From: Gemmiger formicilis
Lineage (GTDB): Bacteria > Bacillota > Clostridia > Oscillospirales > Ruminococcaceae
Direction of reading: 5' to 3'
NCBI RefSeq assembly: GCF_016900095.1
Contig: NZ_JACJJP010000032.1
Coordinates: 1 to 37,667, forward strand
DNA length: 37,667 nt
Shown piece by piece: positions 14,980-22,942 of the stretch. The notes below the pieces were generated by a model, which saw only the letters and a program-made list of their open reading frames with translations, was not told where the DNA came from and ran no database searches. The translations under genes and the position numbers were made by a program. Position 1 is the first letter of the stretch. Each line of letters starts with the position of its first letter.

Positions 14980-17910
14980 ATGAGAGTCGGTCTCGACATC
15001 GGTTCTACCACCATCAAATGCGTCGTGCTCGATGAGCAGGACAAGATCATTTATTCTACATACGAACGTCATTACAGCCATATTCTGGAAAAAGGCCAGG
15101 AGCTGCTGCAGCGCGTGGCCAAGGACTATGTGCCCGGCGGCCGGGCCATGCTGGCCATCTCGGGTTCGGCGGGCATGGGCCTGGCGGACAGTTGCGGTGT
15201 GCCCTTTGTGCAGGAGGTGTTTGCCACCCGCGTGGCGGCCAACCGTCTGGCCCCCGGCACCGACTGCATCATCGAGCTGGGCGGCGAGGACGCTAAGATC
15301 CTCTTCCTCACCAACGGCACCGAGGTGCGCATGAACGGTTCCTGTGCCGGGGGCACCGGTGCCTTCATCGACCAGATGGCCACCCTGCTGAAGATGAGCG
15401 CCGACGAGATGGACAAGGCGGCGCAGCAGTCTACCCGGACTTACACCATCGCGTCCCGCTGCGGCGTCTTCGCCAAGAGCGACATCCAGCCCCTGATCAA
15501 CCAGGGCGCCCTGGCCGGGGACATTGCGGCCTCCATCTACCAGGCCGTGGTCAACCAGACCATCGCCGGTCTGGCCCAGGGCCGTCCCATCAAGGGCAAT
15601 GTGCTCTATCTGGGCGGACCGCTCACCTTCTCCAGCGTGCTGCGCAAGAGCTTTGACCACACCCTGGGCCTCACCGGCACCTGCCCGGAAAACAGCCTGC
15701 TGTACGTGGCGCTGGGCGCGGCCTTCTACGCCGACCGGGAGTCCGACCTGGGCGAGGTGGTCAAGCGGCTGGCCAACTACAGCGCCACCGCCACCTATGT
15801 GAGCCTGCCTCCCCTGTTTGCCAGCAAGCAGGAGTACGAGGACTTCCATGCCCGCCACATGCGGGCCTGCGTGCCCTGCGTGCCTTTCGGGGCTCAGTGC
15901 GGCCCGGTGCACATCGGCATCGACTCCGGCTCCACCACCATCAAGCTGGTGGTCATTGACGAGAACAGCAACATCCTCTTCACCAGCTACCGTCCCAACC
16001 TGGGCAATCCCATTCCGCTGGTGCGGGAGACCCTGCTCAAGCTGTACAAGGACCACCCCGGCCTGCAGATTGCCAGCGTGACCACCACCGGCTACGGTGA
16101 GGAGCTCATCAAGAACGCCTTCCACTGTGACCGGGGCCTGGTGGAGACGGTGGCCCACTTCACCGCCGCCAAGCATTTCATGCCCAACGTGGATTTCATC
16201 ATCGACATCGGCGGCCAGGACATGAAGTGCTTCAAGATCGAGGACGGCGCCATCAGCAACATCTTCCTGAACGAAGCCTGCTCCTCCGGCTGCGGCAGCT
16301 TTCTGCAGACCTTTGCCCAGGCTCTGGGCTACGACGTGAAGGAGTTTGCGGCCCTGGGGCTGTTTGCCGACCGTCCGGTGGACCTGGGCAGCCGGTGCAC
16401 CGTCTTCATGAACTCCAGCGTCAAGCAGGCCCAGAAGGACGGCGCTTCCATCGAGAACATCAGCGCGGGCCTGTCCATCTCGGTGGTCAAGAACGCCCTG
16501 TACAAGGTCATCCGCGCTTCCAGCCCCGAAGAGCTGGGCCGCAACATCGTGGTCCAGGGCGGCACCTTCTACAACGAAGCGGTGCTGCGCGCCTTTGAGA
16601 AGGAAATGGGGGTGGAGGTCATCCGCCCGGACATCGCCGGTCTGATGGGCGCTTTCGGCGCCGCGCTCCACGGCAAGGCCCACAGCAAGGCCGATTCCCA
16701 CAGCACCGTCCTCACCGAGGCGGAACTGGAAGCCTTCTCCCAGGAGGTGCAGAACGTGACCTGCAACGGCTGCGGCAACCACTGCCAGCTCACCGTGAAC
16801 ATCTTTGCGGACGGCAAGCGGTTCATCTCCGGCAACCGGTGCGACAAGCCGGTGACCGGCAAGGCCGCCGACGACGAGCTGAACCTGTACGCCTACAAGC
16901 TGCAGCTGCTGCTGGATTACCAGAAGATCCAGCCCGAAAGTCCCCGGGGTACCATCGGCCTGCCCCTGTGCCTGAACATGTATGAACTGCTGCCCTTCTG
17001 GCATACCCTGTTTACCAAACTGGGTTTTGCGGTCAAGACCAGTCCGGTGTCCAGCCGGGCGCTGTACCAGGAAGGCCAGGCCACCATTCCCAGCGATACC
17101 GCCTGCTTCCCGGCCAAGCTGTCCCACGGGCACATTGCCGAGCTGGTCAAGATGGGGGTGGATGCCATCTTCTACCCCTGCATGAGCTACAACGTGGACG
17201 AACACCTGGGCGACAACCACTACAACTGCCCGGTGGTGGCCTACTACCCCGAAGTGCTGGAGGGCAACTGCCCCGAGCTGGAAGGCACCACCTTCATCTA
17301 CGATTACGTCAACCTGGCCCGCCGCAAGGACTTTACCAAGCGGTTCCCGGCCATTCTGGACAAATATTTCCCGGGGCTGAACCACCGTGCGGTGGCCGAG
17401 GCCATCGACGCCGCCTATGCCGAGTACGAGCGCCACATGGTGCAGGTGCGGGCCAAGGGGGCCGAGATCATTGCCAAAGCCCGGGAAGAGCACAAGCGCA
17501 TTGTGGTGCTGGCCGGGCGTCCCTACCATGTGGACCCGGAGGTCAACCACGGCATTGACAAGCTGATCATCCGCCAGGGCGCCGCCGTGGTCACCGAAGA
17601 TTCGGTGAGCCACCTGATGGAGAAATTCCCCACCTCGGTGCTGAACCAGTGGACCTATCACAGCCGCCTGTACGCCGCCGCCAAATACTGCACCACCCAG
17701 CCCGACATGGACCTGGTGCAGCTGGTGAGCTTCGGCTGCGGGCTGGACGCCATCACCACCGACGAGACCCGCGAGATCCTGCAGGAGGGCGGCAAGCTGT
17801 ACACCCAGCTGAAGATCGACGAGATCACCAACCTGGGCGCCGTGAACATCCGCCTGCGCAGCCTGTTTGCCGCTTTGGATGAACGCGCCGAAGACAAAGC
17901 AAGGAGCTGA
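14980..17910 (+). CDS. Double 2-hydroxyacyl-CoA dehydratase activase (two BadF/BcrA/HgdC ATPase domains plus DUF2229)
   Basis: Protein of 976 residues. Two ASKHA ATPase domains (about 1-290 and 315-575) each begin with a phosphate loop (GLDIGSTTIK and GIDSGSTTIK) and contain GGED/GGQD. Each keeps a pair of cysteines in the HgdC cluster positions: C122/C161 (GSCAGGTG, SRCGVF) and C434/C473 (EACSSGCGS, SRCTVF), both 39 residues apart as in HgdC. The third part (about 640-970) is DUF2229 with CNGCGNHCQLTV. HgdC-type proteins use ATP to push an electron into 2-hydroxyacyl-CoA dehydratases. This long family is common in clostridia, but its substrate is unknown. The ATG at 14980 follows GGCGGAGGT. 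The next gene starts 4 bases after the stop. Confidence 0.88.
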   Translation: MRVGLDIGSTTIKCVVLDEQDKIIYSTYERHYSHILEKGQELLQRVAKDYVPGGRAMLAISGSAGMGLADSCGVPFVQEVFATRVAANRLAPGTDCIIELGGEDAKILFLTNGTEVRMNGSCAGGTGAFIDQMATLLKMSADEMDKAAQQSTRTYTIASRCGVFAKSDIQPLINQGALAGDIAASIYQAVVNQTIAGLAQGRPIKGNVLYLGGPLTFSSVLRKSFDHTLGLTGTCPENSLLYVALGAAFYADRESDLGEVVKRLANYSATATYVSLPPLFASKQEYEDFHARHMRACVPCVPFGAQCGPVHIGIDSGSTTIKLVVIDENSNILFTSYRPNLGNPIPLVRETLLKLYKDHPGLQIASVTTTGYGEELIKNAFHCDRGLVETVAHFTAAKHFMPNVDFIIDIGGQDMKCFKIEDGAISNIFLNEACSSGCGSFLQTFAQALGYDVKEFAALGLFADRPVDLGSRCTVFMNSSVKQAQKDGASIENISAGLSISVVKNALYKVIRASSPEELGRNIVVQGGTFYNEAVLRAFEKEMGVEVIRPDIAGLMGAFGAALHGKAHSKADSHSTVLTEAELEAFSQEVQNVTCNGCGNHCQLTVNIFADGKRFISGNRCDKPVTGKAADDELNLYAYKLQLLLDYQKIQPESPRGTIGLPLCLNMYELLPFWHTLFTKLGFAVKTSPVSSRALYQEGQATIPSDTACFPAKLSHGHIAELVKMGVDAIFYPCMSYNVDEHLGDNHYNCPVVAYYPEVLEGNCPELEGTTFIYDYVNLARRKDFTKRFPAILDKYFPGLNHRAVAEAIDAAYAEYERHMVQVRAKGAEIIAKAREEHKRIVVLAGRPYHVDPEVNHGIDKLIIRQGAAVVTEDSVSHLMEKFPTSVLNQWTYHSRLYAAAKYCTTQPDMDLVQLVSFGCGLDAITTDETREILQEGGKLYTQLKIDEITNLGAVNIRLRSLFAALDERAEDKARS

Positions 17911-17914
17911 GCGT

Positions 17915-19249
17915 ATGGAGTACACTACCCCCAATTTTACCAAGGATATGATCCACACCCACAAAATCCTGATCCCCAACATGGCCGTGACCCAGTTCCG
18001 GCTGATGGCGGCGGCGCTGGAATGTGAGGGTTACAATGTGGAAGTGCTGGGCAACTGCGGCAGCGAGGTGGCCCAGCTGGGGCTGAAATACGTCCACAAC
18101 GACACCTGCTACCCTGCCCTGCTGGTCATCGGCCAGTTCATCGACGCCCTGAACAGCGGCAAGTACGACCTGAAGCACACCGCCCTGCTGATCACCCAGA
18201 CCGGCGGCGGGTGCCGGGCTTCCAACTACATCAAGCTGCTGCGCAAGGCCCTGGTCAAGTCGGGCTACGGGGATATCCCGGTGGCTTCGCTGAACTTTTC
18301 CGGCCTGGAGAAGGACAGCGGCCTGCCCCTGACCCTGCCTTTGCTGCGCAAGGTCATTGCCTGCATCTTCTACGGCGACATGCTCTGCGCCCTGCGCAGC
18401 CAGGTCAAGCCCTATGAGAACCACCCGGGCGACGCCGACGCCGCCACCGAACGGTGGATCGCCACCATCCAGGGCTGGATGCACGAGAGCCGCAATTTCA
18501 GCGCCCACGACATGAAGAAGCAGTTCCCGCTCATCGCCGCGGACTTTGCGGCCATTCCGGTGACCCGGGTGCCCAAGGTCAAGGTGGGCGTGGTCGGCGA
18601 AATCTACGTCAAATACTCCCCCCTGGGCAACAACGACCTGGAAAAGTTCCTGGAAAGCCAGGACTGTGAGGTCAATCTGCCCGGTCTGATGGGCTTTGTG
18701 GAATACTGCATCGCCAACACCGAACTGGACGTGAAGCTGTACGGCGGCAGCCTGGTGAAAGCCGGCGGTGCCTCCGCCCTGCTGAACTGGCTGGACGGCA
18801 TCGGCAACGCCTGCAACGACGCCATGCGCAAGGCGGGCTTCTATGCCCCGGGTTCCTTCCGGGAACTGATGGAAAAGCCCAAAGGGATCATCTCCCTGGG
18901 CGCCAAGATGGGCGAGGGCTGGCTGCTCACCGCCGAAATGCTGGAGCTGGTGGAGGGCGGTTACGCCAACATCGTCTGCGCCCAGCCCTTCGGCTGCCTG
19001 CCCAACCATATTGTGGGCAAGGGCATGATCAACAAGATCCGCGCCCTGCACCCGGACGCCAACATCACCCCCGTGGACTACGACCCCAGCGCCACCCGCG
19101 TCAACCAGGAAAACCGCATCAAGCTGATGCTGGCGGTGGCCCGGGAGCGGCTGAAGAACCCGGTCCAGTCCACCGCCCCCCTGACGGCGGAAGATCTGGC
19201 CGGCGGCGCTCCGTCCATCCAGAGCGACGCTGTCCCTGCCGGGGTGTGA
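17915..19249 (+). CDS. 2-hydroxyacyl-CoA dehydratase-like partner of the activase
   Basis: Protein of 444 residues beginning MEYTTPNFTKDMIHTHK, with the ATG at 17915 placed 8 bases after AAGGAG. It contains conserved Cys/Gly motifs of the HgdB-like dehydratase fold: NDTCYPALLVIGQF, TGGGCRASNY, and QPFGCLPNHIVGKGM near the C terminus, which could hold an iron-sulfur cluster. In many clostridia this region and the preceding protein form one polypeptide of about 1400 residues, to my knowledge. Here a stop codon and a new ribosome binding site separate them. The two proteins almost certainly form one complex. No CoA ligase, CoA transferase or second dehydratase subunit lies nearby, so a role in ordinary amino-acid fermentation is not supported. 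Confidence 0.85.
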   Translation: MEYTTPNFTKDMIHTHKILIPNMAVTQFRLMAAALECEGYNVEVLGNCGSEVAQLGLKYVHNDTCYPALLVIGQFIDALNSGKYDLKHTALLITQTGGGCRASNYIKLLRKALVKSGYGDIPVASLNFSGLEKDSGLPLTLPLLRKVIACIFYGDMLCALRSQVKPYENHPGDADAATERWIATIQGWMHESRNFSAHDMKKQFPLIAADFAAIPVTRVPKVKVGVVGEIYVKYSPLGNNDLEKFLESQDCEVNLPGLMGFVEYCIANTELDVKLYGGSLVKAGGASALLNWLDGIGNACNDAMRKAGFYAPGSFRELMEKPKGIISLGAKMGEGWLLTAEMLELVEGGYANIVCAQPFGCLPNHIVGKGMINKIRALHPDANITPVDYDPSATRVNQENRIKLMLAVARERLKNPVQSTAPLTAEDLAGGAPSIQSDAVPAGV

Positions 19250-19285
19250 GGTTTCGCACATCCTGATTTTTCGATAACAAGCAAC

Positions 19286-19330
19286 AACCCGGGGCCTTCC
19301 GTATTGGGAAGGCCCCGGGTTTTGTATTTT
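19286..19330 (+). terminator. Strong intrinsic terminator after the activase operon
   Basis: A 15-base perfect stem (19286-19300 with 19307-19321) closes on a 6-base loop and is followed by TTTGTATTTT. Confidence 0.93.
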
Positions 19331-19354
19331 GATGGATGATCCGGCTGCCGGGGA

Positions 19355-19522
19355 AACGGCATCTTGCCGTTGGGTTGTCGCTTTTTGCCGCCAAAAAGCG
19401 ACGGAAAAACCGCCACCGTTTCGAGGCGGTGGACGCCGACCAGGGCTGCGGCCCTGGACCCGGGGAGTGCGGCCACCTACCGACGGCCTACTCAGGCCCT
19501 GGGGGGCCTGAGCAAGGAAAAT
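19355..19522 (+). repeat. Structured dispersed repeat, copy 1
   Basis: Five successive hairpins: P1 19355-19371 (loop 3), P2 19377-19402 (11 pairs, loop CCGC), P3 19413-19432 (6 pairs, loop of 8), P4 19440-19457 (7 pairs, loop TGCG) and P5 19491-19512 (9 pairs, loop TGGG), then CAAGGAA. The linker between P4 and P5 keeps GCGGCCACC and CGACGGCCTA. No protein is supported here; the short open frames are GC artefacts. The same architecture recurs at 19601-19769 (opposite strand) and 36229-36395. Confidence 0.8.
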
Positions 19523-19600
19523 TTTTTAAAAGCCGTACGGGAAGCAGCTGGCAACCCATAGTCTGCCATTAGCAGCATCCTGCGGGCAATGGTATTAAAT

Positions 19601-19769
19601 CCATTCCTTGTTCACCGGCCCCCAGGCCGGTGAATAGGCCGTCGTCAGGTGGCCGCATCTCGGGGTCTGGGGCCGCAGCCCCAGCCGGCGGCCGCCGCAT
19701 CGGAACGGCGGGCCCTTTTCGCTTCCTTTTCGGGCACGAAAAGGAAGGACCAAACGGCTGCCAGCCGTT
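19601..19769 (-). repeat. Structured dispersed repeat, copy 2 (inverted relative to copy 1)
   Basis: Read on the minus strand, the same five hairpins appear: P1 19753-19769, P2 19722-19747 (11 pairs, loop TGCC), P3 19692-19711, P4 19667-19684 (loop TGCG) and P5 19611-19634 (10 pairs, loop TGGG), then CAAGGAATGG. Helix sequences differ from copy 1 but pairing is kept by double changes. The 78 bases between copies 1 and 2 show no gene. Confidence 0.8.
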
Positions 19770-19847
19770 CCCCGGTAAACTCCCGCCTGCCAAAAACAAG
19801 CCAACCAACCCTTCAGTGGGCTTTCTGCCGCCTGCAGCACGGGCTGC

Positions 19848-20015
19848 TCACACCTTCACCGTCCCATTCTGATAACAGTAGACCCCCTGTTCTTCGGAGC
19901 CCCCGCTCCCGCTGCCGCGGGGCAAAACGCCCCGGCCCGCCATCTGCAGCAGCAGCGCCAGGACCAGGGTGCCCGCCGCCAGAAAGGCCAGGGGCCCTAT
20001 CTTGTTTGCCTTCAT
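19848..20015 (-). CDS. Very small single-pass membrane or secreted protein (55 residues)
   Basis: The frame opens at an ATG (20015) eight bases after GAAAGGAG and ends at TGA (19848-19850). The protein starts MKANKIGPLAFLAAG, continues through a hydrophobic segment rich in Leu and Ala (about residues 7-26), and then has a Gly/Ser-rich linker and a tail ending VYCYQNGTVKV. It follows another small membrane-protein gene by 31 bases in the same direction. No family is recognised. The good ribosome binding site and the coherent hydrophobic profile are the support. Confidence 0.6.
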   Translation of the reverse strand: MKANKIGPLAFLAAGTLVLALLLQMAGRGVLPRGSGSGGSEEQGVYCYQNGTVKV

Positions 20016-20046
20016 ACCGCCGCTCCTTTCGGGATTGGCCGCATTC

Positions 20047-20289
20047 TCACTTCATGCTCATCACGTTCTGACCGGACTTCATCCTGGCCTGACCCGCCAG
20101 GATCTCCCCGTCGGTGGTACTGCCATCTCCGGGATGCGGCGTGTTCAGATTCATGTTTTCGCCGGCCTTGCGCTCCGGGATGTCCCCCCGCAGCTGCCGC
20201 TTGGCGTCGATTTTGGCCAGAATGCGGGGCACCAGCGGCGCCACAATCACCACGACCAATACCACAATCAACCATTGCCACGCTTGCAT
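20047..20289 (-). CDS. Small single-pass membrane protein (80 residues)
   Basis: ATG at 20289, eight bases after AAGGAG; a GTG nine bases earlier is too close to that site. An N-terminal membrane helix (WQWLIVVLVVVIVAPLV, about 4-20) is followed by a basic stretch (RILAKIDAKRQLR) and a polar tail containing GDGSTTDGEILAG. The basic residues after the helix suggest a cytoplasmic tail. No known family is recognised. It forms a probable two-gene unit with the 55-residue gene downstream. Confidence 0.65.
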   Translation of the reverse strand: MQAWQWLIVVLVVVIVAPLVPRILAKIDAKRQLRGDIPERKAGENMNLNTPHPGDGSTTDGEILAGQARMKSGQNVMSMK

Positions 20290-20341
20290 CTCATTCACTC
20301 CTTTTTGCGGCCCTGCGTATTTCCGGCCGCTTCTTATTTAT

Positions 20342-20371
20342 ACTATATCATCGCTGTTATTTTTCCCTCAA
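20342..20371 (-). promoter_or_regulatory. Possible promoter of the two small membrane-protein genes
   Basis: On the minus strand: TTGAGG (20366-20371), 18-base spacer, TATAGT (20342-20347). About 50 bases of leader follow before the first ATG. Confidence 0.5.
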
Positions 20372-20476
20372 TGGTACAACTGCACAACAAAAGGATCCTG
20401 GGGATGGCGGTTCTGTCCAAAAAACAGTCCGTCTCCCGTTTGCATATCCTGCATAAAAACACAGGATTGCGCCGAA

Positions 20477-20513
20477 GGCCCGGCCCGGGGCGCGCCCCGG
20501 GCCGCCTTTTTTT
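20477..20513 (+). terminator. Orphan rightward terminator
   Basis: CGGCCCGGGG (20481-20490), loop CGCG and CCCCGGGCCG (20495-20504) are followed by CC and seven T. No coding gene precedes it on this strand for more than 1 kb. A weak hairpin ATCCTG/CAGGAT lies just upstream (near 20446-20467). It may end a small RNA; see the findings. Confidence 0.75.
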
Positions 20514-20619
20514 GTACGGTTTTTGGGACCGTAATCTTTTGTTTATTCACAATTTGTCCAAATTTTCCTGTGGGAATTCGGTGACCCTCCGCTTTTTCGC
20601 CGAAGTTCAGCGGATTGAA

Positions 20620-20648
20620 TTGACATTTCGGGGCAATGGGTATAAATT
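20620..20648 (+). promoter_or_regulatory. Promoter of the T-box leader and cstA
   Basis: TTGACA (20620-20625) is followed by TATAAATT (20641-20648). Spacing is 15 to TATAAA or 17 to TAAATT. Confidence 0.7.
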
Positions 20649-20670
20649 AATAGACAGTTTCATCAGCCAA

Positions 20671-21034
20671 ATGCGACGAACAGGACATGATCCTTTTGCT
20701 CACCGCTTTCAGAAAGCCGTCGGTTGTGCGAGGCGGCAGCAAGGCGCGAAAGGATTCTCACCTGCGAGCAGCCTGCGTGAAGGCGTACCCCCGACCGGAA
20801 GGGCCGGGATCGCTGCGTAATTCAGGTCGGAATCCCACCGTTACCCGGGAGCGCGGGGGCACCGCCATGTGCAAGGCATCCCCTGCGGCAGAGAGGCCGC
20901 TTTTGTGCGAAAGCGGCAAGCAAAGTGGTAACGCGGAAGCCTGCAGGGGACGAGAATCCCCGGAACAAACGGAATGCAAGCCTTCGTCTTTGCAACCAAC
21001 GGGAGACCGTTGGGCAAAGACGGGGGCTTTTTTC
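20671..21034 (+). promoter_or_regulatory. T-box leader controlling the CstA-family transporter gene (probably leucine-specific)
   Basis: A tRNA-sensing leader of about 360 bases. The T-box core reads CAAAGTGGTAACGCGG (20921-20936). Its antiterminator partner CGTCTTTG (20985-20992) pairs with CAAAG, replacing the usual AGGG/CCCT pair by a compensated AAAG/CTTT pair. The competing terminator spans 20978-21033 (GTCTTTGC with GCAAAGAC, then GGCTTTTTT). In stem I, 20690-20699 pairs with 20746-20755, and the distal loop holds GGTTGTGCGAGG. The internal loop TCTCA (20756-20760) is the likely specifier loop, and CTC followed by A would mean leucine. A TTC (Phe) reading one register earlier cannot be excluded. 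The cstA gene starts 65 bases after the terminator. Confidence 0.85.
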
Positions 21035-21098
21035 ATATCCCGACGCCGCATTTGGCTGCTGAGACCCGCAAAACCAAAAGAAGAGGAAGGAATTTTTT

Positions 21099-22793
21099 AT
21101 GAACACACTCGTGATCGTTCTCGTCGCTGCGGTGTGCCTGGTGGCGGCCTACATGCTGTACGGCCGCTGGATCGCCCGCACCTGGGGCATTGACGAAAAC
21201 GCCAAGACCCCGGCCGTGGTCAAAAACGACGGCAAAGACTACGTCCCCACCGATGGCTGGACCGTGTTCAGCCACCAGTTCTCCTCCATCGCGGGCGCAG
21301 GCCCGGTCACCGGTGCCATTCAGGCGGCGGTGTTCGGCTGGGTGCCGGTGCTGCTGTGGATCCTGATCGGCGGCGTGTTCTTCGGTGCTGTCACCGACTT
21401 CGGCGCCCTGTACGCCAGCGTCAAGAACGAAGGCAAATCCATGGGTCTGCTGATTGAGAAGTACATCGGCAAGACCGGCCGCAAGCTGTTCCTGTTGTTC
21501 AGCTGGCTGTTCTGCGGTCTGGTCATTGCGGCTTTTGCCGATATGGTGGCCGGCACCTTCAACGCCTATGACACCGAGGGCGCCCTGGTGGCCGCCGCCA
21601 AGACCAACGGCGCTGCCGGCAGCATCTCCCTGTTCTTCATCGTCTTCGCCATCCTGTTCGGCCTGCTGCAGCGCCGTCTGCACCTGACCGGCTGGAAGGA
21701 AGGCGTGGTGGGCCTGGTCTTCACCATTGCTTCTCTGGCGCTGGGCATGGTCCTGCCCTTCATCGCCAACAAGGACACCTGGATTTACATCACCTTCATC
21801 TACATCTTCTTCACCGCCGTGCTGCCCATGTGGCTGCTGAAGCAGCCCCGTGACGCCATGACCACCTTCATGTTCATCGGCATGATCGCCGGTGCGGTCA
21901 TCGGCCTGGCGGTAGCCCATCCGTCCATGAACCTGCCCGCCTACACCGGCTTCCACAACGAAAGCCTGGGCGATCTGTTCCCCATCCTGTTCGTCACCGT
22001 GGCCTGCGGCGCCGTTTCCGGCTTCCACAGCCTGGTGTCCAGCGGCACCTCCTCCAAGACCGTTGCCAATGAAAAGGATATGCTGAAGGTCGGCTACGGC
22101 GCCATGGTGCTGGAAAGCCTGCTGGCCGTGCTGGCCCTGTGCGTGGCCGGTGCTGCCGCCGCTGCGGACGGCACCCCCGCCGCCGGCACCCCCTTCCAGA
22201 TCTTCAGTTCCGGTGTGGCCGGTTTCTTTGAGATGTTCGGCGTGCCCGTCTACGTGGCCCAGTGCTTCATGACCATGTGCGTGTCCGCCCTGGCTCTGAC
22301 CAGCCTGGACGCCGTGTCCCGTATCGGCCGCATGAGCCTGCAGGAACTGCTGTCGGTGGACGACATGAAGAACGCTGCCCCCTGGCGCAAGTTCTTCTGC
22401 AACACCTACGTGTCCACCATCATCACCCTGGTGTACGGCTTCATCCTGGCCAAGATCGGCTATGCCAACATCTGGCCCCTGTTCGGCGCCGCCAACCAGC
22501 TGCTGTCCGCCCTGGTGCTGGTCACCCTGTGCGTCTTCCTGAAGGTCACCGGCCGCAGCAACAAGATGCTGTTCCCGCCGCTGATCATCATGCTCTGCGT
22601 CACCTTCACCGCGCTGGTGCAGCGCCTGATCGCCATGATCAAGGCTTACCAGGCCGGCAGCGCCACCTTCCTGGTGGAAGGCCTGCAGCTGATCCTGGCT
22701 GTGCTGCTCATCGCCCTGGGCCTGACCATCGTCATCAACTCTCTGCGCGCCTACTTCGCCGCCCGCAAGAACAGCGAAGCCAAGGCTGCCTGA
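21099..22793 (+). CDS. cstA: CstA-family transporter (carbon starvation protein family)
   Basis: Membrane transporter of 564 residues with many hydrophobic segments and the CstA hallmarks HQFSSIAGAGPVTG, LWILIGGVFFGAVTDF and FHSLVSSGTSSK. Family members in enterobacteria move pyruvate or peptides with protons or sodium. This protein is shorter than E. coli CstA (about 700) and lacks part of its C-terminal region, as is common in Firmicutes. The ATG at 21099 follows AGGAAGG. Control by an upstream T-box means that it is induced when one charged tRNA is scarce, so an amino acid or peptide is a more likely substrate than pyruvate. That substrate is inferred from the leader and not from the protein. 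Confidence 0.9.
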   Translation: MNTLVIVLVAAVCLVAAYMLYGRWIARTWGIDENAKTPAVVKNDGKDYVPTDGWTVFSHQFSSIAGAGPVTGAIQAAVFGWVPVLLWILIGGVFFGAVTDFGALYASVKNEGKSMGLLIEKYIGKTGRKLFLLFSWLFCGLVIAAFADMVAGTFNAYDTEGALVAAAKTNGAAGSISLFFIVFAILFGLLQRRLHLTGWKEGVVGLVFTIASLALGMVLPFIANKDTWIYITFIYIFFTAVLPMWLLKQPRDAMTTFMFIGMIAGAVIGLAVAHPSMNLPAYTGFHNESLGDLFPILFVTVACGAVSGFHSLVSSGTSSKTVANEKDMLKVGYGAMVLESLLAVLALCVAGAAAAADGTPAAGTPFQIFSSGVAGFFEMFGVPVYVAQCFMTMCVSALALTSLDAVSRIGRMSLQELLSVDDMKNAAPWRKFFCNTYVSTIITLVYGFILAKIGYANIWPLFGAANQLLSALVLVTLCVFLKVTGRSNKMLFPPLIIMLCVTFTALVQRLIAMIKAYQAGSATFLVEGLQLILAVLLIALGLTIVINSLRAYFAARKNSEAKAA

Positions 22794-22816
22794 TTGCAGA
22801 CCGGTTGCAAAAATCT

Positions 22817-22858
22817 GCGCCGCGGCGTTTTCCCTTCGGGGAGCGCCGCGGCGCTTTT
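22817..22858 (+). terminator. Intrinsic terminator after cstA
   Basis: GCGCCGCGGCG (22817-22827) pairs with CGCCGCGGCGC (22844-22854), with a small inner CCC/GGG hairpin, then TTTT. Confidence 0.9.
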
Positions 22859-22888
22859 GTTGTGCTTTATTCCCATATTATAATAAGG

Positions 22889-22925
22889 AAAGGCCCGTCC
22901 CCTGCCGCAGAGGGAACGGGCCTTT
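22889..22925 (-). terminator. Intrinsic terminator after the ornithine carbamoyltransferase gene
   Basis: On the minus strand AAAGGCCCGT (22916-22925) pairs with ACGGGCCTTT (22889-22898), and a short T-rich stretch follows. It may also stop the convergent cstA transcript. Confidence 0.8.
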
Positions 22926-22942
22926 GTGTTTGTTGTGGTGGC

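Noticed and set aside
14920-17982. Minus-strand open frame of more than 1000 codons opposite the activase gene
   Set aside because: It is a GC-rich shadow: the composition is dominated by Gly, His, Val and Gln, it has no family motifs or ribosome binding site, and the plus-strand gene has clear HgdC motifs.
19355-19769. Inverted copies 1 and 2 read as the terminal inverted repeats of one insertion sequence
   Set aside because: Only 78 bases lie between them, without a transposase, and copy 3 occurs alone. They are better seen as two separate copies of one element.
20671-21034. Leader considered as a cobalamin or other metabolite riboswitch
   Set aside because: The core TGGTAACGCGG, the compensated antiterminator partner and the competing terminator are those of a T-box, and no other riboswitch core was recognised.
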